Source: Actinomycetota bacterium
GTDB lineage: Bacteria; Actinomycetota; Actinomycetes; Streptosporangiales; Streptosporangiaceae
DNA: 64,000 nt
Direction of reading: 5' to 3'
NCBI GenBank assembly: GCA_027314515.1
Contig: DAHVAR010000179.1
Coordinates: forward strand, 1 to 64,000
Of the stretch, positions 43,838-52,974 are shown piece after piece. The position numbers and the translations under genes were made by a program. The notes beneath the pieces were generated by a model. It was not told the origin of the DNA and did not search any database. It saw only the letters and a program-made list of their open reading frames with translations. The stretch's first letter is position 1; the number at the start of each line of letters is the position of its first letter.

Positions 43838-44818
43838 ATGCTGGTGATAGCCCGGCGGCTGTTCTTCTACCTAGTTACCGCAGCCATAGCGATCAGCCTG
43901 GACTTCCTGATTCCGCGGATGATTCCCGGCAACCCGGTGGACGCGATCTTGTCCAAGATGCAGGGCGTGACCATCACGCCAGCCACCATCCACGCCCTGG
44001 ACTTGCAGTTCGGCGTCAACACCAGCGCGAGCCTATGGGGCCAGTACACACACTTCTGGAACAACGTGCTGCATGGCAACCTCGGCGTTTCGACCGCTAA
44101 CGCGTTCGAGCCGGTCAGCACTGTCATCCGGCAGGCGCTGCCGTACACACTCGGACTGGTCGGTGTCGCTACGCTGATCAGCTTCGTGCTCGGTACCGCG
44201 ATCGGCGCGATCGTCGCCTGGAAGCGCGGTAGCTGGCTGGATAACCTGCTGCCGGTAGTCACGTTCTTCCAGGCGGCGCCGTATTTCTTCCTCGCGTTCC
44301 TGGCCATCGACGTGTTCGCCGTCACGCTCGGCTGGTTCCCGTCCGCACGGGCCGCCAACGCCACCGACTTCCCGGCCTTCAACTGGACATACATCAGCGA
44401 CGTGCTCGACCACTCGCTGCTGCCTGCCATGACGATTGTCGTCGCCTCTGCGGCCGGCTGGATCGTGGGCATGCGCAACGTGATGCTCACCACGATGGAC
44501 GAGGACTACGTGCTGATCGCCGCCGCGAAGGGACTCCCGAAACGCCGAGTGATCTGGTACGCCGCCCGCAACGCGATCTTGCCGAGCGTCTCCGGATTCG
44601 CGCTGGCGATCGGCTTCATCGTGTCTGGCGCGTTGCTGACCGAGATCGTGTTCAGCTATCCGGGACTCGGCTCGCTGCTGCTGCAGGCGGTGCAGAACAA
44701 CGACTACGAGCTGATGCAGGGCCTGTTCCTGATCATCACGTTCGCGGTACTAGCGGCCAACCTCATCGCCGACTTCGTCTATGTCTTCCTCGACCCGCGT
44801 ACCCGGCAGGAGGCCTGA
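43838..44818 (+). CDS. Opp/Dpp-type ABC transporter permease (DppB-like)
   Basis: A 326-residue BPD_transp_1 permease. It has an N-terminal helix, a characteristic extracellular domain, the first conserved segment LVGVATLISFVLGTAIGAIVAW, and the EAA loop DEDYVLIAAAKGLPKRRVIWYAARNAILP contacting the ATPases. It begins immediately after the LacI stop. By context it belongs to a sugar-importing member of the peptide/nickel class. Confidence 0.93.
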   Translation: MLVIARRLFFYLVTAAIAISLDFLIPRMIPGNPVDAILSKMQGVTITPATIHALDLQFGVNTSASLWGQYTHFWNNVLHGNLGVSTANAFEPVSTVIRQALPYTLGLVGVATLISFVLGTAIGAIVAWKRGSWLDNLLPVVTFFQAAPYFFLAFLAIDVFAVTLGWFPSARAANATDFPAFNWTYISDVLDHSLLPAMTIVVASAAGWIVGMRNVMLTTMDEDYVLIAAAKGLPKRRVIWYAARNAILPSVSGFALAIGFIVSGALLTEIVFSYPGLGSLLLQAVQNNDYELMQGLFLIITFAVLAANLIADFVYVFLDPRTRQEA

Positions 44819-44821
44819 GCC

Positions 44822-45904
44822 ATGGCGGTAGGCATCGGCACCGAGCAGGTCACGGGCGGCGCGCCAGTGCCAGGCGCCGCGCTGCTGGGCACAGGCTCGC
44901 CGCGGCGGCGGCAGCGGGCGCTGCGACTGCCCCGCTCACCGAAGATCATCGTGGGCCTGGCCATGCTGACGTTCTTCGTGCTGTTGTCGGTCATCGGGCC
45001 GCTAGTCGCGCCGTACAGCCCGGACCAGATCTTTGCCAACTCACCAGTGCCGCTGCCGCCGTCAAGCGCGCACTGGCTCGGCACCACCAACCTGCAGCAG
45101 GACGTGTTCTCCCAGTTGCTGGCCGGCGGCAGCGACATGCTGCTGGTGTCGTTCATCGCCGGGGTCATCGCCACAGCGCTTTCGGTGGTCATCGGCGTGA
45201 CCGCTGGCTACCTCGGCGGCCTGGCGGACGACCTGCTGTCCATGCTCGCCAACATCTTCCTGGTGATGCCCGCGCTGCCGCTGCTGGTCATCCTGTTCGG
45301 CTTTCTCGGGAAGACGGGCAGCAACGACCTCTTCCTGATCGGCTTCATCATCTCGGTAACGGGCTGGGCCTGGGGCGCCCGCGTGTTGCGCGCGCAGACG
45401 CTTTCGCTGCGAAACAGGGACTACGTCGACTCGGCCAAGATCATCGGTGAGCGCCGGTCCCGGATCATCTTCGCGGAAATCCTGCCGAACCTGACTCCGA
45501 TCGTCGCGAGCTCGTTCCTGTTCACCGTGCTGTATGCGGTGGGGACCTATACCGCGATGGCGTTCCTCGGCCTGGTCAACCCCAACTGGAGCTGGGGCGG
45601 CATCCTCTACTACGCCCAGGGTGCCAACGCGGAGCTGACCGGGTACTGGTGGTGGTACATCCCGCCTGGTCTCGCCGTCGCCCTGCTGGGCACGTCGCTA
45701 GTGCTGCTGAACTTCGGCATCGACGAGTTCATCAACCCGCGGTTGCGCGCGGCCGGGCTGAGCCGCCGCGGCGGCGACCGGAAGCGTGCTCGGGCGCTGC
45801 GCAGCCAGCAGTTCGCGCTGACCCCAGTGCTCCCGGTCTCGCGACCGCCCGCCGCGCCTCTGGACACGACCGCCGCAACCGCCGGGAACGGAGGCCGGGC
45901 ATGA
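44822..45904 (+). CDS. Opp/Dpp-type ABC transporter permease (DppC-like)
   Basis: A 360-residue permease with the DppC-type N-terminus (SPKIIVGLAMLTFFVLLSVIGPLVAPYSPDQI), the LGTTNLQQDVFSQLLAGG segment and the EAA loop RDYVDSAKIIGERRSRIIFAEILPNLTP. It has a basic N-tail before helix 1. It starts 3 bp after the DppB-like stop and overlaps the next ATPase by 4 bp. Confidence 0.93.
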   Translation: MAVGIGTEQVTGGAPVPGAALLGTGSPRRRQRALRLPRSPKIIVGLAMLTFFVLLSVIGPLVAPYSPDQIFANSPVPLPPSSAHWLGTTNLQQDVFSQLLAGGSDMLLVSFIAGVIATALSVVIGVTAGYLGGLADDLLSMLANIFLVMPALPLLVILFGFLGKTGSNDLFLIGFIISVTGWAWGARVLRAQTLSLRNRDYVDSAKIIGERRSRIIFAEILPNLTPIVASSFLFTVLYAVGTYTAMAFLGLVNPNWSWGGILYYAQGANAELTGYWWWYIPPGLAVALLGTSLVLLNFGIDEFINPRLRAAGLSRRGGDRKRARALRSQQFALTPVLPVSRPPAAPLDTTAATAGNGGRA

Positions 45905-47079
45905 TCGGCGAGCGGCTGCTGGAGATTCGCGGCCTGTGCGTGGACTACGGGACCGGGCCCGATGCCGTGCACGCCGTCGCAGGCGCTGACCTGGTCCTGC
46001 ACCGCGGCGAGGTTCTCGGCCTGGCCGGCGAGAGTGGCAGCGGCAAGTCCACCCTGGTGATGGCCGCTACCCGGCTGCTGCGGGCACCGGGCGTGATCAC
46101 CGGCGGTGAGGTGCGTTTCTACCCCGCGGACGGTCCGTCAGTCGACCTGCTGGCGGCCGACTACCCGAGCTTGCGGGTACTTCGCTGGTCGCAGGTGTCC
46201 CTGGTGCTGCAGAGCGCGATGAACGCGCTCAACCCGGTGATGACGATCCGCACCCAGCTCACCGACGCGCTGGCAGCGCACTCACCCCGGATGTCACGGC
46301 GCCAGCGCCAGGCTCGTGCTGTCGAACTGCTGGAAATGGTCGGAATCAGCAGCGACCGGCTGAACAGCCATCCGCACGAACTATCCGGCGGCATGCGGCA
46401 GCGCGTGATGATCGCGATGGCGCTGGCACTGCGGCCGCAGGTCGTCATCATGGACGAGCCAACCACGGCGCTCGACGTAGTCACCCAGCGGGAAATCCTG
46501 GAAGAGCTGAAGGACCTGCGGGACCAGTTCGGGTTCGCCGTCTTGTTCATCACGCACGACCTGTCGCTGCTCATCGAGATTGCGGACGCCATCGCGGTGA
46601 TGTACGCGGGTTCCCTGGTCGAACGCGCCGCAGCGAGCGCACTGTTCAACGCGCCGCGCCATCCCTACACGCTCGGCCTGCTGAGCTCGTTCCCGCCGCT
46701 GCACGGTCCGCGTGCGCCGATGACCGGCATCCCTGGCTCGCCGCCTGACTTGCGGGCGCTGCCATCTGGCTGCGTGTTCCATCCGCGCTGCCGGTTTGCC
46801 TTCGACCGGTGCGCGCAGCAGGCTCCGCCGCTGGAGGTCGCCGGTGCCAGCGAAGGACGCCTGGTCGCATGCTGGCTGCAGCACGGCGATACGCCAGTTC
46901 CGGCCGATCTGGCGGCCCCTGAGCCGGACCTGACGACGCCAGCGGCGAGCGGCAGCACAAGCCAGCCGAGCTGGGAAGGGCCCGGCGCAGGCCAGCCGGC
47001 CGCAGTAGCTGCGCGGGCCGCGGTCGCCGAGCGGGCCGCGGTCGCCGAAGAGCAAGTCCAGCAAGGGAGATCGGCATGA
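45901..47079 (+). CDS. Opp/Dpp-type ABC transporter ATPase (DppD-like)
   Basis: A 392-residue ATPase: Walker A AGESGSGKST, signature LSGGMRQRVMIAMALA, Walker B VVIMDEPTTALD and His switch LFITHDLSLL. The oligopeptide-transporter C-terminal Cys motif follows (SGCVFHPRCRFAFDRCAQQ...VACW), likely an iron-sulfur or zinc site. ATG 45901 overlaps the DppC stop (ATGA); the track start is 84 codons too early. An Ala-rich tail of 60 residues has AVAERAAVAE repeats. Confidence 0.93.
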   Translation: MIGERLLEIRGLCVDYGTGPDAVHAVAGADLVLHRGEVLGLAGESGSGKSTLVMAATRLLRAPGVITGGEVRFYPADGPSVDLLAADYPSLRVLRWSQVSLVLQSAMNALNPVMTIRTQLTDALAAHSPRMSRRQRQARAVELLEMVGISSDRLNSHPHELSGGMRQRVMIAMALALRPQVVIMDEPTTALDVVTQREILEELKDLRDQFGFAVLFITHDLSLLIEIADAIAVMYAGSLVERAAASALFNAPRHPYTLGLLSSFPPLHGPRAPMTGIPGSPPDLRALPSGCVFHPRCRFAFDRCAQQAPPLEVAGASEGRLVACWLQHGDTPVPADLAAPEPDLTTPAASGSTSQPSWEGPGAGQPAAVAARAAVAERAAVAEEQVQQGRSA

Positions 47080-48281
47080 CTGCACCGATGCTGGCAGCGC
47101 CCGGCACGACCACGGCAGTGCTGGAAGCGCGCAGCCTTACCAAGCACTTTCCGGTGCACGGCCGCGTGCCGGGCGCCGGCCGGCGCCTGGCGCGGGCCGG
47201 ACGGCCAGCGCCGGTAGTGCACGCCGTCGACGATGTATCGCTCGCGCTGACCGCCGGATCGGTGACGGCGGTTGTCGGCGAGAGCGGGTCGGGCAAGTCC
47301 ACACTCGCCCGGCTGATGTCCAGGCTGATCACGCCGACCTCGGGCGAGTTGCTGCTGCACGGCCGCGCGGTGCCGCGCAGCCAGCGGCGGCACCTCGACT
47401 ACGCCAAGACCGTGCAGATGGTGCTGCAGGATCCGTTCGCGTCGCTGAACCCGATCCACGATGTGCACTACCACCTGAGCCGCCCGTTCAAGGTACACGG
47501 GATGGCCGGCTCAGCCGCGGACCTCGACGCCAAGATCGCGACCGTGCTCGATCGGGTCGCGCTGACTCCGGCCGACCTGTTCGTGCACAAGTACCCGCAC
47601 GAACTGTCCGGCGGCCAGCGGCAGCGCGTCGCGATCGCCCGCGCTCTGGCCGTGCAGCCACGGGTGCTGGTGGCCGACGAGCCGGTCTCGATGCTTGACG
47701 TATCGATCCGCCTTGGCGTCCTGAACCTGCTCGCCGATCTGCGGGATCGCGACGAGCTGGCCATCTTGTACATCACCCACGACATCGCGTCGGCAAGATA
47801 CCTGGCCGACCGGATCGTGGTCATGTACGCGGGCCAGGTGGTGGAGTCCGGGCCAGCCGTCGAGGTCACTGACGCGCCCGCGCATCCCTATACGCAGCTG
47901 CTGCTCAGCGCTGCGCCAGACCCGCAGCGGGTCACGCCGGTCGCGCTGCGCGGCGCAGGCGCGCCGCCGAGCGCGGTGGCTCCGCCGTCGGGCTGCCGCT
48001 TCAGGCTGCGGTGCCCCTACGCCATGGCCATCTGCGCCGAGCAGGCGCCGCCAACGTTTCCTGCCGGGAACGGGCAGGAAAGTGCGTGCTGGCTGCTCGG
48101 CGAAGGCAATGAGTCGTCCGCTGCGCACGGTCAGGGCACGAAGCCCGTTCCCGCCACGACATCGGCCGGCGAGGCGACCTCCCGCGTTCCGGCTCTGCCG
48201 GGGCGGCGGCCAACGGTTCCTGGTGCCGGCGAGGACACGCCTGACACCGACCGAGGAGAGGTGATGAGTACTGACGAGTGA
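47076..48281 (+). CDS. Opp/Dpp-type ABC transporter ATPase (DppF-like)
   Basis: A 401-residue ATPase with Walker A GESGSGKSTLARLM, signature LSGGQRQRVAIARALA, Walker B VLVADEPVSMLDVS, ITHDIASARYLADR and the C-terminal Cys cluster CRFRLRCPYAMAICAEQ...SACWL. The N-terminus LEARSLTKHFPV is standard. The start overlaps DppD (ATGA). A low-complexity tail of about 60 residues ends the protein. Confidence 0.93.
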   Translation: MTAPMLAAPGTTTAVLEARSLTKHFPVHGRVPGAGRRLARAGRPAPVVHAVDDVSLALTAGSVTAVVGESGSGKSTLARLMSRLITPTSGELLLHGRAVPRSQRRHLDYAKTVQMVLQDPFASLNPIHDVHYHLSRPFKVHGMAGSAADLDAKIATVLDRVALTPADLFVHKYPHELSGGQRQRVAIARALAVQPRVLVADEPVSMLDVSIRLGVLNLLADLRDRDELAILYITHDIASARYLADRIVVMYAGQVVESGPAVEVTDAPAHPYTQLLLSAAPDPQRVTPVALRGAGAPPSAVAPPSGCRFRLRCPYAMAICAEQAPPTFPAGNGQESACWLLGEGNESSAAHGQGTKPVPATTSAGEATSRVPALPGRRPTVPGAGEDTPDTDRGEVMSTDE

Positions 48282-48471
48282 TGAGCCCTAACCGAACCGA
48301 TCTCTGACATCACCGGCACGCCCGGCCAGCAGGTCCGCGGAAGATCTGGGACACCCCCAGGCACATCCCGACCCGGCCGGCCAGCGCCGCGACGAGAACA
48401 GACCCCGACACGGTCACATCACGACAGGCCGACGCACAGCCGGCCGGGCACTCTTTGGAGTCTAGAGGCAA

Positions 48472-50166
48472 ATGAATCGCAAAATCGCAGGCAGCGTAGC
48501 TGCGGCTGCGGTCCTCGGACTGGGGATCGCAGCCTGTGGCTCCTCGCCGAGCTCATCCAGCAACAGTTCGGGCAAGCCGCTGTCGATCGTCACGACGGCG
48601 CTCTCACCGATGACCGACAACTTCAACCCGTTCCTGCCAACTTCGACCGGGTACCTGACGCACTCAGTGAACCTGTACGACGAGCCGCTGATGGTGTACA
48701 ACACCCAGAACACCGGCGAGCAGCCGGTGCCCGAGCTGGCCACCGGGGCCGTATGGTCTAACGGCGGCAGGACGCTCACGATCACCACCAGATCAGGCGT
48801 GAAGTGGAGCGACGGCAAGCCGTTTAGCTCAAGCGACGTCGCGTTCACGTTCAACCTGATCAAGAACAACCCAGCGCTGAACGCCAACTGGTCGATCCCG
48901 ATCCCCGCCAGCGTGACCACGACGAATTCCACGACGACCGTGCTGACCTTCGCGCAGCCGGAGCTGGCCAGCGCTTACTACATCTTGCAGACGCCCATCG
49001 TGCCCGAGCACATCTGGCAGAGTGTCTCCAACCCGGTGACCTATCCCGACGCCAACCCCGTTGGCACCGGCCCGTACGTGCTCGACCGCTTCAGCTCGAC
49101 GGGCTACACCATGAAGGTCAACCCTGACTACTACGCCAAGGCCAGCCTGCACGTGCCGGAGCTCAGCTTCCCCGCGTACGCGGGCAACGCCAACCTGCTG
49201 CCGCCTTGCTCAAACGGCACGATCGACTGGTGCGGGATCTCGATCTTCGGTGTCCCGCAGAACTACCTGTCCAAGAGCACTGACAACAAGACCTGGACCG
49301 CATCGGCGCCGTACTTCAGTGACAACAACGTCGTCGGCCTCTGGTTCAACGTCACCAAGGCACCACTGAACGACCCGGCCGTGCGCCAGGCGATCAGTTA
49401 CGCCATCAACCGCCAGCAGCTGTCGACGGACGGCGAGTCCAACAACGAACCGCCCGAGACCAGCACGGCAGGGATGATCCTGCCTGCCCAGAACAGCTTC
49501 CTGCCGTCCTCGCTCGCCGGCAACATCCCGGCGGCCGGCGACCAGTCCAAGGTCAGCTCCATCCTGACCGCCGACGGCTACAAGCAGGCTGGCGGCAAGT
49601 GGGAGAAGAGCGGAAAGCAGATCACGTTCAGCATCTCGGTGCCAGTCGCCTATAGCGACTACTACGCCGACGCGCAGCTGCTCGTGAAGCAACTGAACGC
49701 GGCGGGCTTCAACGCCTCGGTCGATGGCGTTCCGGGTAGCAACGGCGGCACCGTCTGGGCGCAGCAGCTCGGGAGCGGCAACTTCGACACCGCCATCCAC
49801 TGGGGAGCCCAGGGGCTCACCCCGTACTTCACCTACAACAACTGGATGAACTACACGCTGTCGGCACCGATCGGCAAGACCGCTGGCGCCGACTACGGCC
49901 GGTTTAACGACCCGGCGGCACAAGCCGCGCTCAACGCCTACCAGGCCGCCACCACCCCCGCTGAGCTCAGCGCCGCGCTTGCGACGCTGGCGAACATCGA
50001 GTCCACCCAGGTCCCGGTGGCGCCGCTGCTTCAGGGCGCGTCGTGGGCGGAGTTCTCCACTCGCGACTACACCGGCTGGCCCAGCAAGGCCAACCCGTAC
50101 ATGGACCCAGGTCCGAACATCCCGGAGATGCTCGCCGTGATCCAGCAGCTCAAGCCAGTTTCCTGA
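48472..50166 (+). CDS. ABC transporter substrate-binding lipoprotein, family 5 (Opp/Dpp type)
   Basis: A 564-residue SBP_bac_5 lipoprotein: signal MNRKIAGSVAAAAVLGLGIAAC with lipobox Cys 22 and Ser-rich linker. The family 5 core follows (TRSGVKWSDGKPFSSSDVAFTFN, NPVGTGPYVLDRF, NDPAVRQAISYAINRQQL). It lies 190 bp after the ATPase gene and 114 bp before a GH3 beta-glucosidase gene, so a beta-glucoside/oligosaccharide is a more likely ligand than a peptide. Family 5 proteins binding cello-oligosaccharides are known in Thermotoga and Pyrococcus. SD-like AGAGG precedes the ATG. Confidence 0.92.
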   Translation: MNRKIAGSVAAAAVLGLGIAACGSSPSSSSNSSGKPLSIVTTALSPMTDNFNPFLPTSTGYLTHSVNLYDEPLMVYNTQNTGEQPVPELATGAVWSNGGRTLTITTRSGVKWSDGKPFSSSDVAFTFNLIKNNPALNANWSIPIPASVTTTNSTTTVLTFAQPELASAYYILQTPIVPEHIWQSVSNPVTYPDANPVGTGPYVLDRFSSTGYTMKVNPDYYAKASLHVPELSFPAYAGNANLLPPCSNGTIDWCGISIFGVPQNYLSKSTDNKTWTASAPYFSDNNVVGLWFNVTKAPLNDPAVRQAISYAINRQQLSTDGESNNEPPETSTAGMILPAQNSFLPSSLAGNIPAAGDQSKVSSILTADGYKQAGGKWEKSGKQITFSISVPVAYSDYYADAQLLVKQLNAAGFNASVDGVPGSNGGTVWAQQLGSGNFDTAIHWGAQGLTPYFTYNNWMNYTLSAPIGKTAGADYGRFNDPAAQAALNAYQAATTPAELSAALATLANIESTQVPVAPLLQGASWAEFSTRDYTGWPSKANPYMDPGPNIPEMLAVIQQLKPVS

Positions 50167-50204
50167 GCACTGCCCCGACCACTACGACATCCCTCACGGG
50201 CGCT

Positions 50205-50236
50205 GCCTGCCCGGCCGGACTCCCGGCCGGGCAGGC
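50205..50236 (+). terminator. Strong intercistronic hairpin between SBP and GH3 genes
   Basis: GCCTGCCCGGCCGG and its exact complement form a 14-bp perfect GC-rich stem with a 4-nt ACTC loop. No U-run follows. It probably shields the 3' end of the transporter mRNA or attenuates transcription into the glucosidase gene. Confidence 0.65.
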
Positions 50237-50280
50237 GGCCAGCGCCCGGAAATCACGTTCAGCCAGGGACCAGATGCCTC

Positions 50281-52902
50281 ATGACCAGCCAGCCACTGAC
50301 AACCCGCACGTTCGGTGACACCGAGCCTGCCTTCCTGCCACCAACCGCAAGCGGCGCTAGCGAGCGCAGCCTCGTCGCGAGACTGTCACTAGCTGAGAAG
50401 GTACAGCTGCTGACAGGCGCCGACAGCTGGCGAACCTATGCTTGTCCGGCCATCAGGCTGCGCTCCATGGTCACCTCGGACGGCCCAGCGGGCGTGCGGG
50501 GCACCACGAAGGACGAGCGCAAGCCGTCGGCATGCCTGCCCTGCCCGTCTGCCCTCGGCGCGACCTGGGATCAAGAGCTCGTCTACCGGCTGGCAGCAGC
50601 ACTCGGCGCCGAGGCCCGGAGCAAGGGTGTAGACGTGCTGCTGGCGCCAACAGTAAACCTGTTGCGCTCCCCTCTCGGCGGCCGCGGTTTCGAGTTCTTC
50701 GGCGAAGATCCCGTGCTCACGGCGGTGCTGGCGGCGAGTTACGTGCGCGGCGTCCAGTCCGCCGGCGTGGCGGCTACCGTCAAGCACTTCGTGGCGAATG
50801 ACACCGAGACCGGGCGACGAACATATGACGTCCGGATCAGCGAGAGCGTGCTGCGAGAGCTCTACCTCATGCCGTTCGAGGCATGCGTGCGCGAGGCTGG
50901 TGCCTGGCTCGTGATGGCCGCCTATAACAAGGTGAACGGCACTGGGATGACCGAGAGCGTCCGCCTGTTGCGCGACGTGCTCAAGAAAGAGTGGGGCTTC
51001 GACGGAGTCGTTACCTCGGACTGGGACGCCGCCCGCAGCACGCAGGCGACCGCGCTCGCGACACTTGACCTATCGATGCCCGGACCGGACGGGCCCTGGG
51101 GCGAACTGCTGCTCCGCGCGGTCGCCGACGGATCCATCAGCGAGGACGTGATCGACGACAAGGTGGTCAGGCTCCTCCGGCTGGCCCGCCGGGTCGGCGC
51201 GCTTGGTGGCCCGGACGACGGGCTGGCCGACGGGCTGGCCGCCAAGGTATCGTCCGGCTACGGCCCGGCCGCGGCGGCCGCCGCGGTCGCCGCGCCAGCC
51301 GGCGACAGCCACGCTGCCCCCGCGCTCGTCGATGACGGCCTGCTGCGGGAGGCCGCCGCGGCGTCCTTCGTGCTGCTGCGCAATCGTGATAACGCTCTGC
51401 CCCTCGACGTCAGCGCAGTGGCCAGCGTGGCCATCATCGGCCCCAATGCGCTCTATCCAGTCATCCAGGGCGGCGGCAGCGCCGGCGTGATTCCGGTGTC
51501 CGTAGCGGTCCCGGCCGAGGCCATCGGCGCCGCACTGGCCGGGCAGGCCGCTGTTCGCACGGCCGCCGGCTGCCGGACCTGGCACTCGGTGCCGGAGCCA
51601 CCGGCTGGCTCGCTGCACGACCCGGTCACCGGAGAGCCAGGTGTCCGGCTGGAATTCATCGACCGGGACGGGTCGATCATCGCCGGCGAGCACCGGTCGT
51701 CGACGAACCTGGCCTGGTGGGATGGTGTCCCGAAGGGCATCGGCTGGGGCGAGCCAGGCCTGATTGCGCTGACAGCTACATTCCGGGCCAGCACGCCGGG
51801 AAACTATATGTTCGGCGCTGCCGGAGTCGGCGGGCTGCAACTGGTCGCGGACGGGGTTACTGTCATCGACGGCGAGACTGACGTCCCTGGCGATCCGGTC
51901 GAGGCCATGACCAGGCCGGGCGAGCTGCGGGCGGCGCTCTGGCTGGAGGCCGGGTCACAGACACGGCTGCGGCTGGAGTTCAGGCCAGCCGCGGACGGAG
52001 CCGGCCCGCTCGCCGTCCGGCTCGGCATAGTCCCGGTGGCCGACGACGACAACTTGCTGGCGGCGGCCGTGGCGGCCGCCAAGTCAGCCGACGTCGCGAT
52101 CGTCGTCGTTGGCTCCGCGGAACTGACCGAGAGCGAAGGCTTCGACCGGTCGACGCTCGCGTTGCCTGGCCGTCAGGACGAGCTCATCAGCCGGGTCACG
52201 GCAGTCAACAGCAACACGGTAGTCGTGGTGAACTCCGGGACTCCGGTTCTGATGCCGTGGGCCGCGGAGGCGGCAGCGGTCCTGCTCGCCTGGCTGCCCG
52301 GACAGGCCTTTGGCGCGGCGCTGGCAGATGTGCTGCTCGGACGCACCGAACCTGGCGGCAGGCTACCGGTGACCCTTCCGGCCGCGGAGTCGGACAGCCC
52401 GGTGCTGCACGCGGTCCCCGCCGCCGATGGCACGCTCAGCTATTCGGAAGGGCCGCTGATCGGCTACCGCGGGTACGACGCCGCGGGCGTCGCGCCGGGA
52501 TACCCGTTCGGCTACGGCCTGGGCTACACGGCGTGGAGCTACGAGTCGATCACCTGCGCCCGGGAGCTGGCCGCAGGCGAGGACCTCCAGGTCACCGTGA
52601 CCATTGCCAACACCGGCACCCGGCCCGGTAAGGAAGTGGTGCAGGCTTACCTGGCTGCGCCACCCGCGCCTGCCGCGCCTGCAAGGTCCCGCTGGCCGGT
52701 ACGGGTGCTGGCCGGGTTTGCCGTGACACGAGCCGCTCCCGGTGAGTCGGTCCAGGTTCGCCTGACGATTCCGGCCAGGCTCTTCGCCAGGTACAGTGAG
52801 GAGCTGGCTACCTGGATGACGCCGGAGTGCGAGTACACCGTCCATATCGGCAGGTCCTCGCGGGACCTGTTGCTCGCTGCCACTGTGCAGGTCGGCGCCT
52901 GA
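50281..52902 (+). CDS. Glycoside hydrolase family 3 beta-glucosidase
   Basis: An 873-residue cytosolic GH3 enzyme. The N-terminal TIM barrel has KHFVANDTETGR and the nucleophile Asp247 in GVVTSDWDA. The alpha/beta sandwich domain (ASFVLLRNRDNALPLD) is interrupted by a PA14-like insert (about 450-600, SIIAGEHRSSTNLAWW...FRASTPGNYMFGAAGVGGLQL). A C-terminal fibronectin-III-like domain follows (LQVTVTIANTGTRPGKEVVQAYL). Absence of a signal peptide means it acts on sugars after import by the upstream transporter. PA14-containing GH3 enzymes commonly trim cellobiose, sophorose or plant beta-glucosides. Confidence 0.93.
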   Translation: MTSQPLTTRTFGDTEPAFLPPTASGASERSLVARLSLAEKVQLLTGADSWRTYACPAIRLRSMVTSDGPAGVRGTTKDERKPSACLPCPSALGATWDQELVYRLAAALGAEARSKGVDVLLAPTVNLLRSPLGGRGFEFFGEDPVLTAVLAASYVRGVQSAGVAATVKHFVANDTETGRRTYDVRISESVLRELYLMPFEACVREAGAWLVMAAYNKVNGTGMTESVRLLRDVLKKEWGFDGVVTSDWDAARSTQATALATLDLSMPGPDGPWGELLLRAVADGSISEDVIDDKVVRLLRLARRVGALGGPDDGLADGLAAKVSSGYGPAAAAAAVAAPAGDSHAAPALVDDGLLREAAAASFVLLRNRDNALPLDVSAVASVAIIGPNALYPVIQGGGSAGVIPVSVAVPAEAIGAALAGQAAVRTAAGCRTWHSVPEPPAGSLHDPVTGEPGVRLEFIDRDGSIIAGEHRSSTNLAWWDGVPKGIGWGEPGLIALTATFRASTPGNYMFGAAGVGGLQLVADGVTVIDGETDVPGDPVEAMTRPGELRAALWLEAGSQTRLRLEFRPAADGAGPLAVRLGIVPVADDDNLLAAAVAAAKSADVAIVVVGSAELTESEGFDRSTLALPGRQDELISRVTAVNSNTVVVVNSGTPVLMPWAAEAAAVLLAWLPGQAFGAALADVLLGRTEPGGRLPVTLPAAESDSPVLHAVPAADGTLSYSEGPLIGYRGYDAAGVAPGYPFGYGLGYTAWSYESITCARELAAGEDLQVTVTIANTGTRPGKEVVQAYLAAPPAPAAPARSRWPVRVLAGFAVTRAAPGESVQVRLTIPARLFARYSEELATWMTPECEYTVHIGRSSRDLLLAATVQVGA

Positions 52903-52974
52903 TCATTGGCAGTCCGCGAACTCCGGGAACAGCTCCGCGGTGCGGAGCACGCCAGGCTCGGGGCAAGGCCGCAA

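Noticed and set aside
52903-52974. Possible minus-strand C-terminal relic (reads ELFPEFADCQ then stop)
   Set aside because: Only about 20 residues, no family recognised; likely chance.
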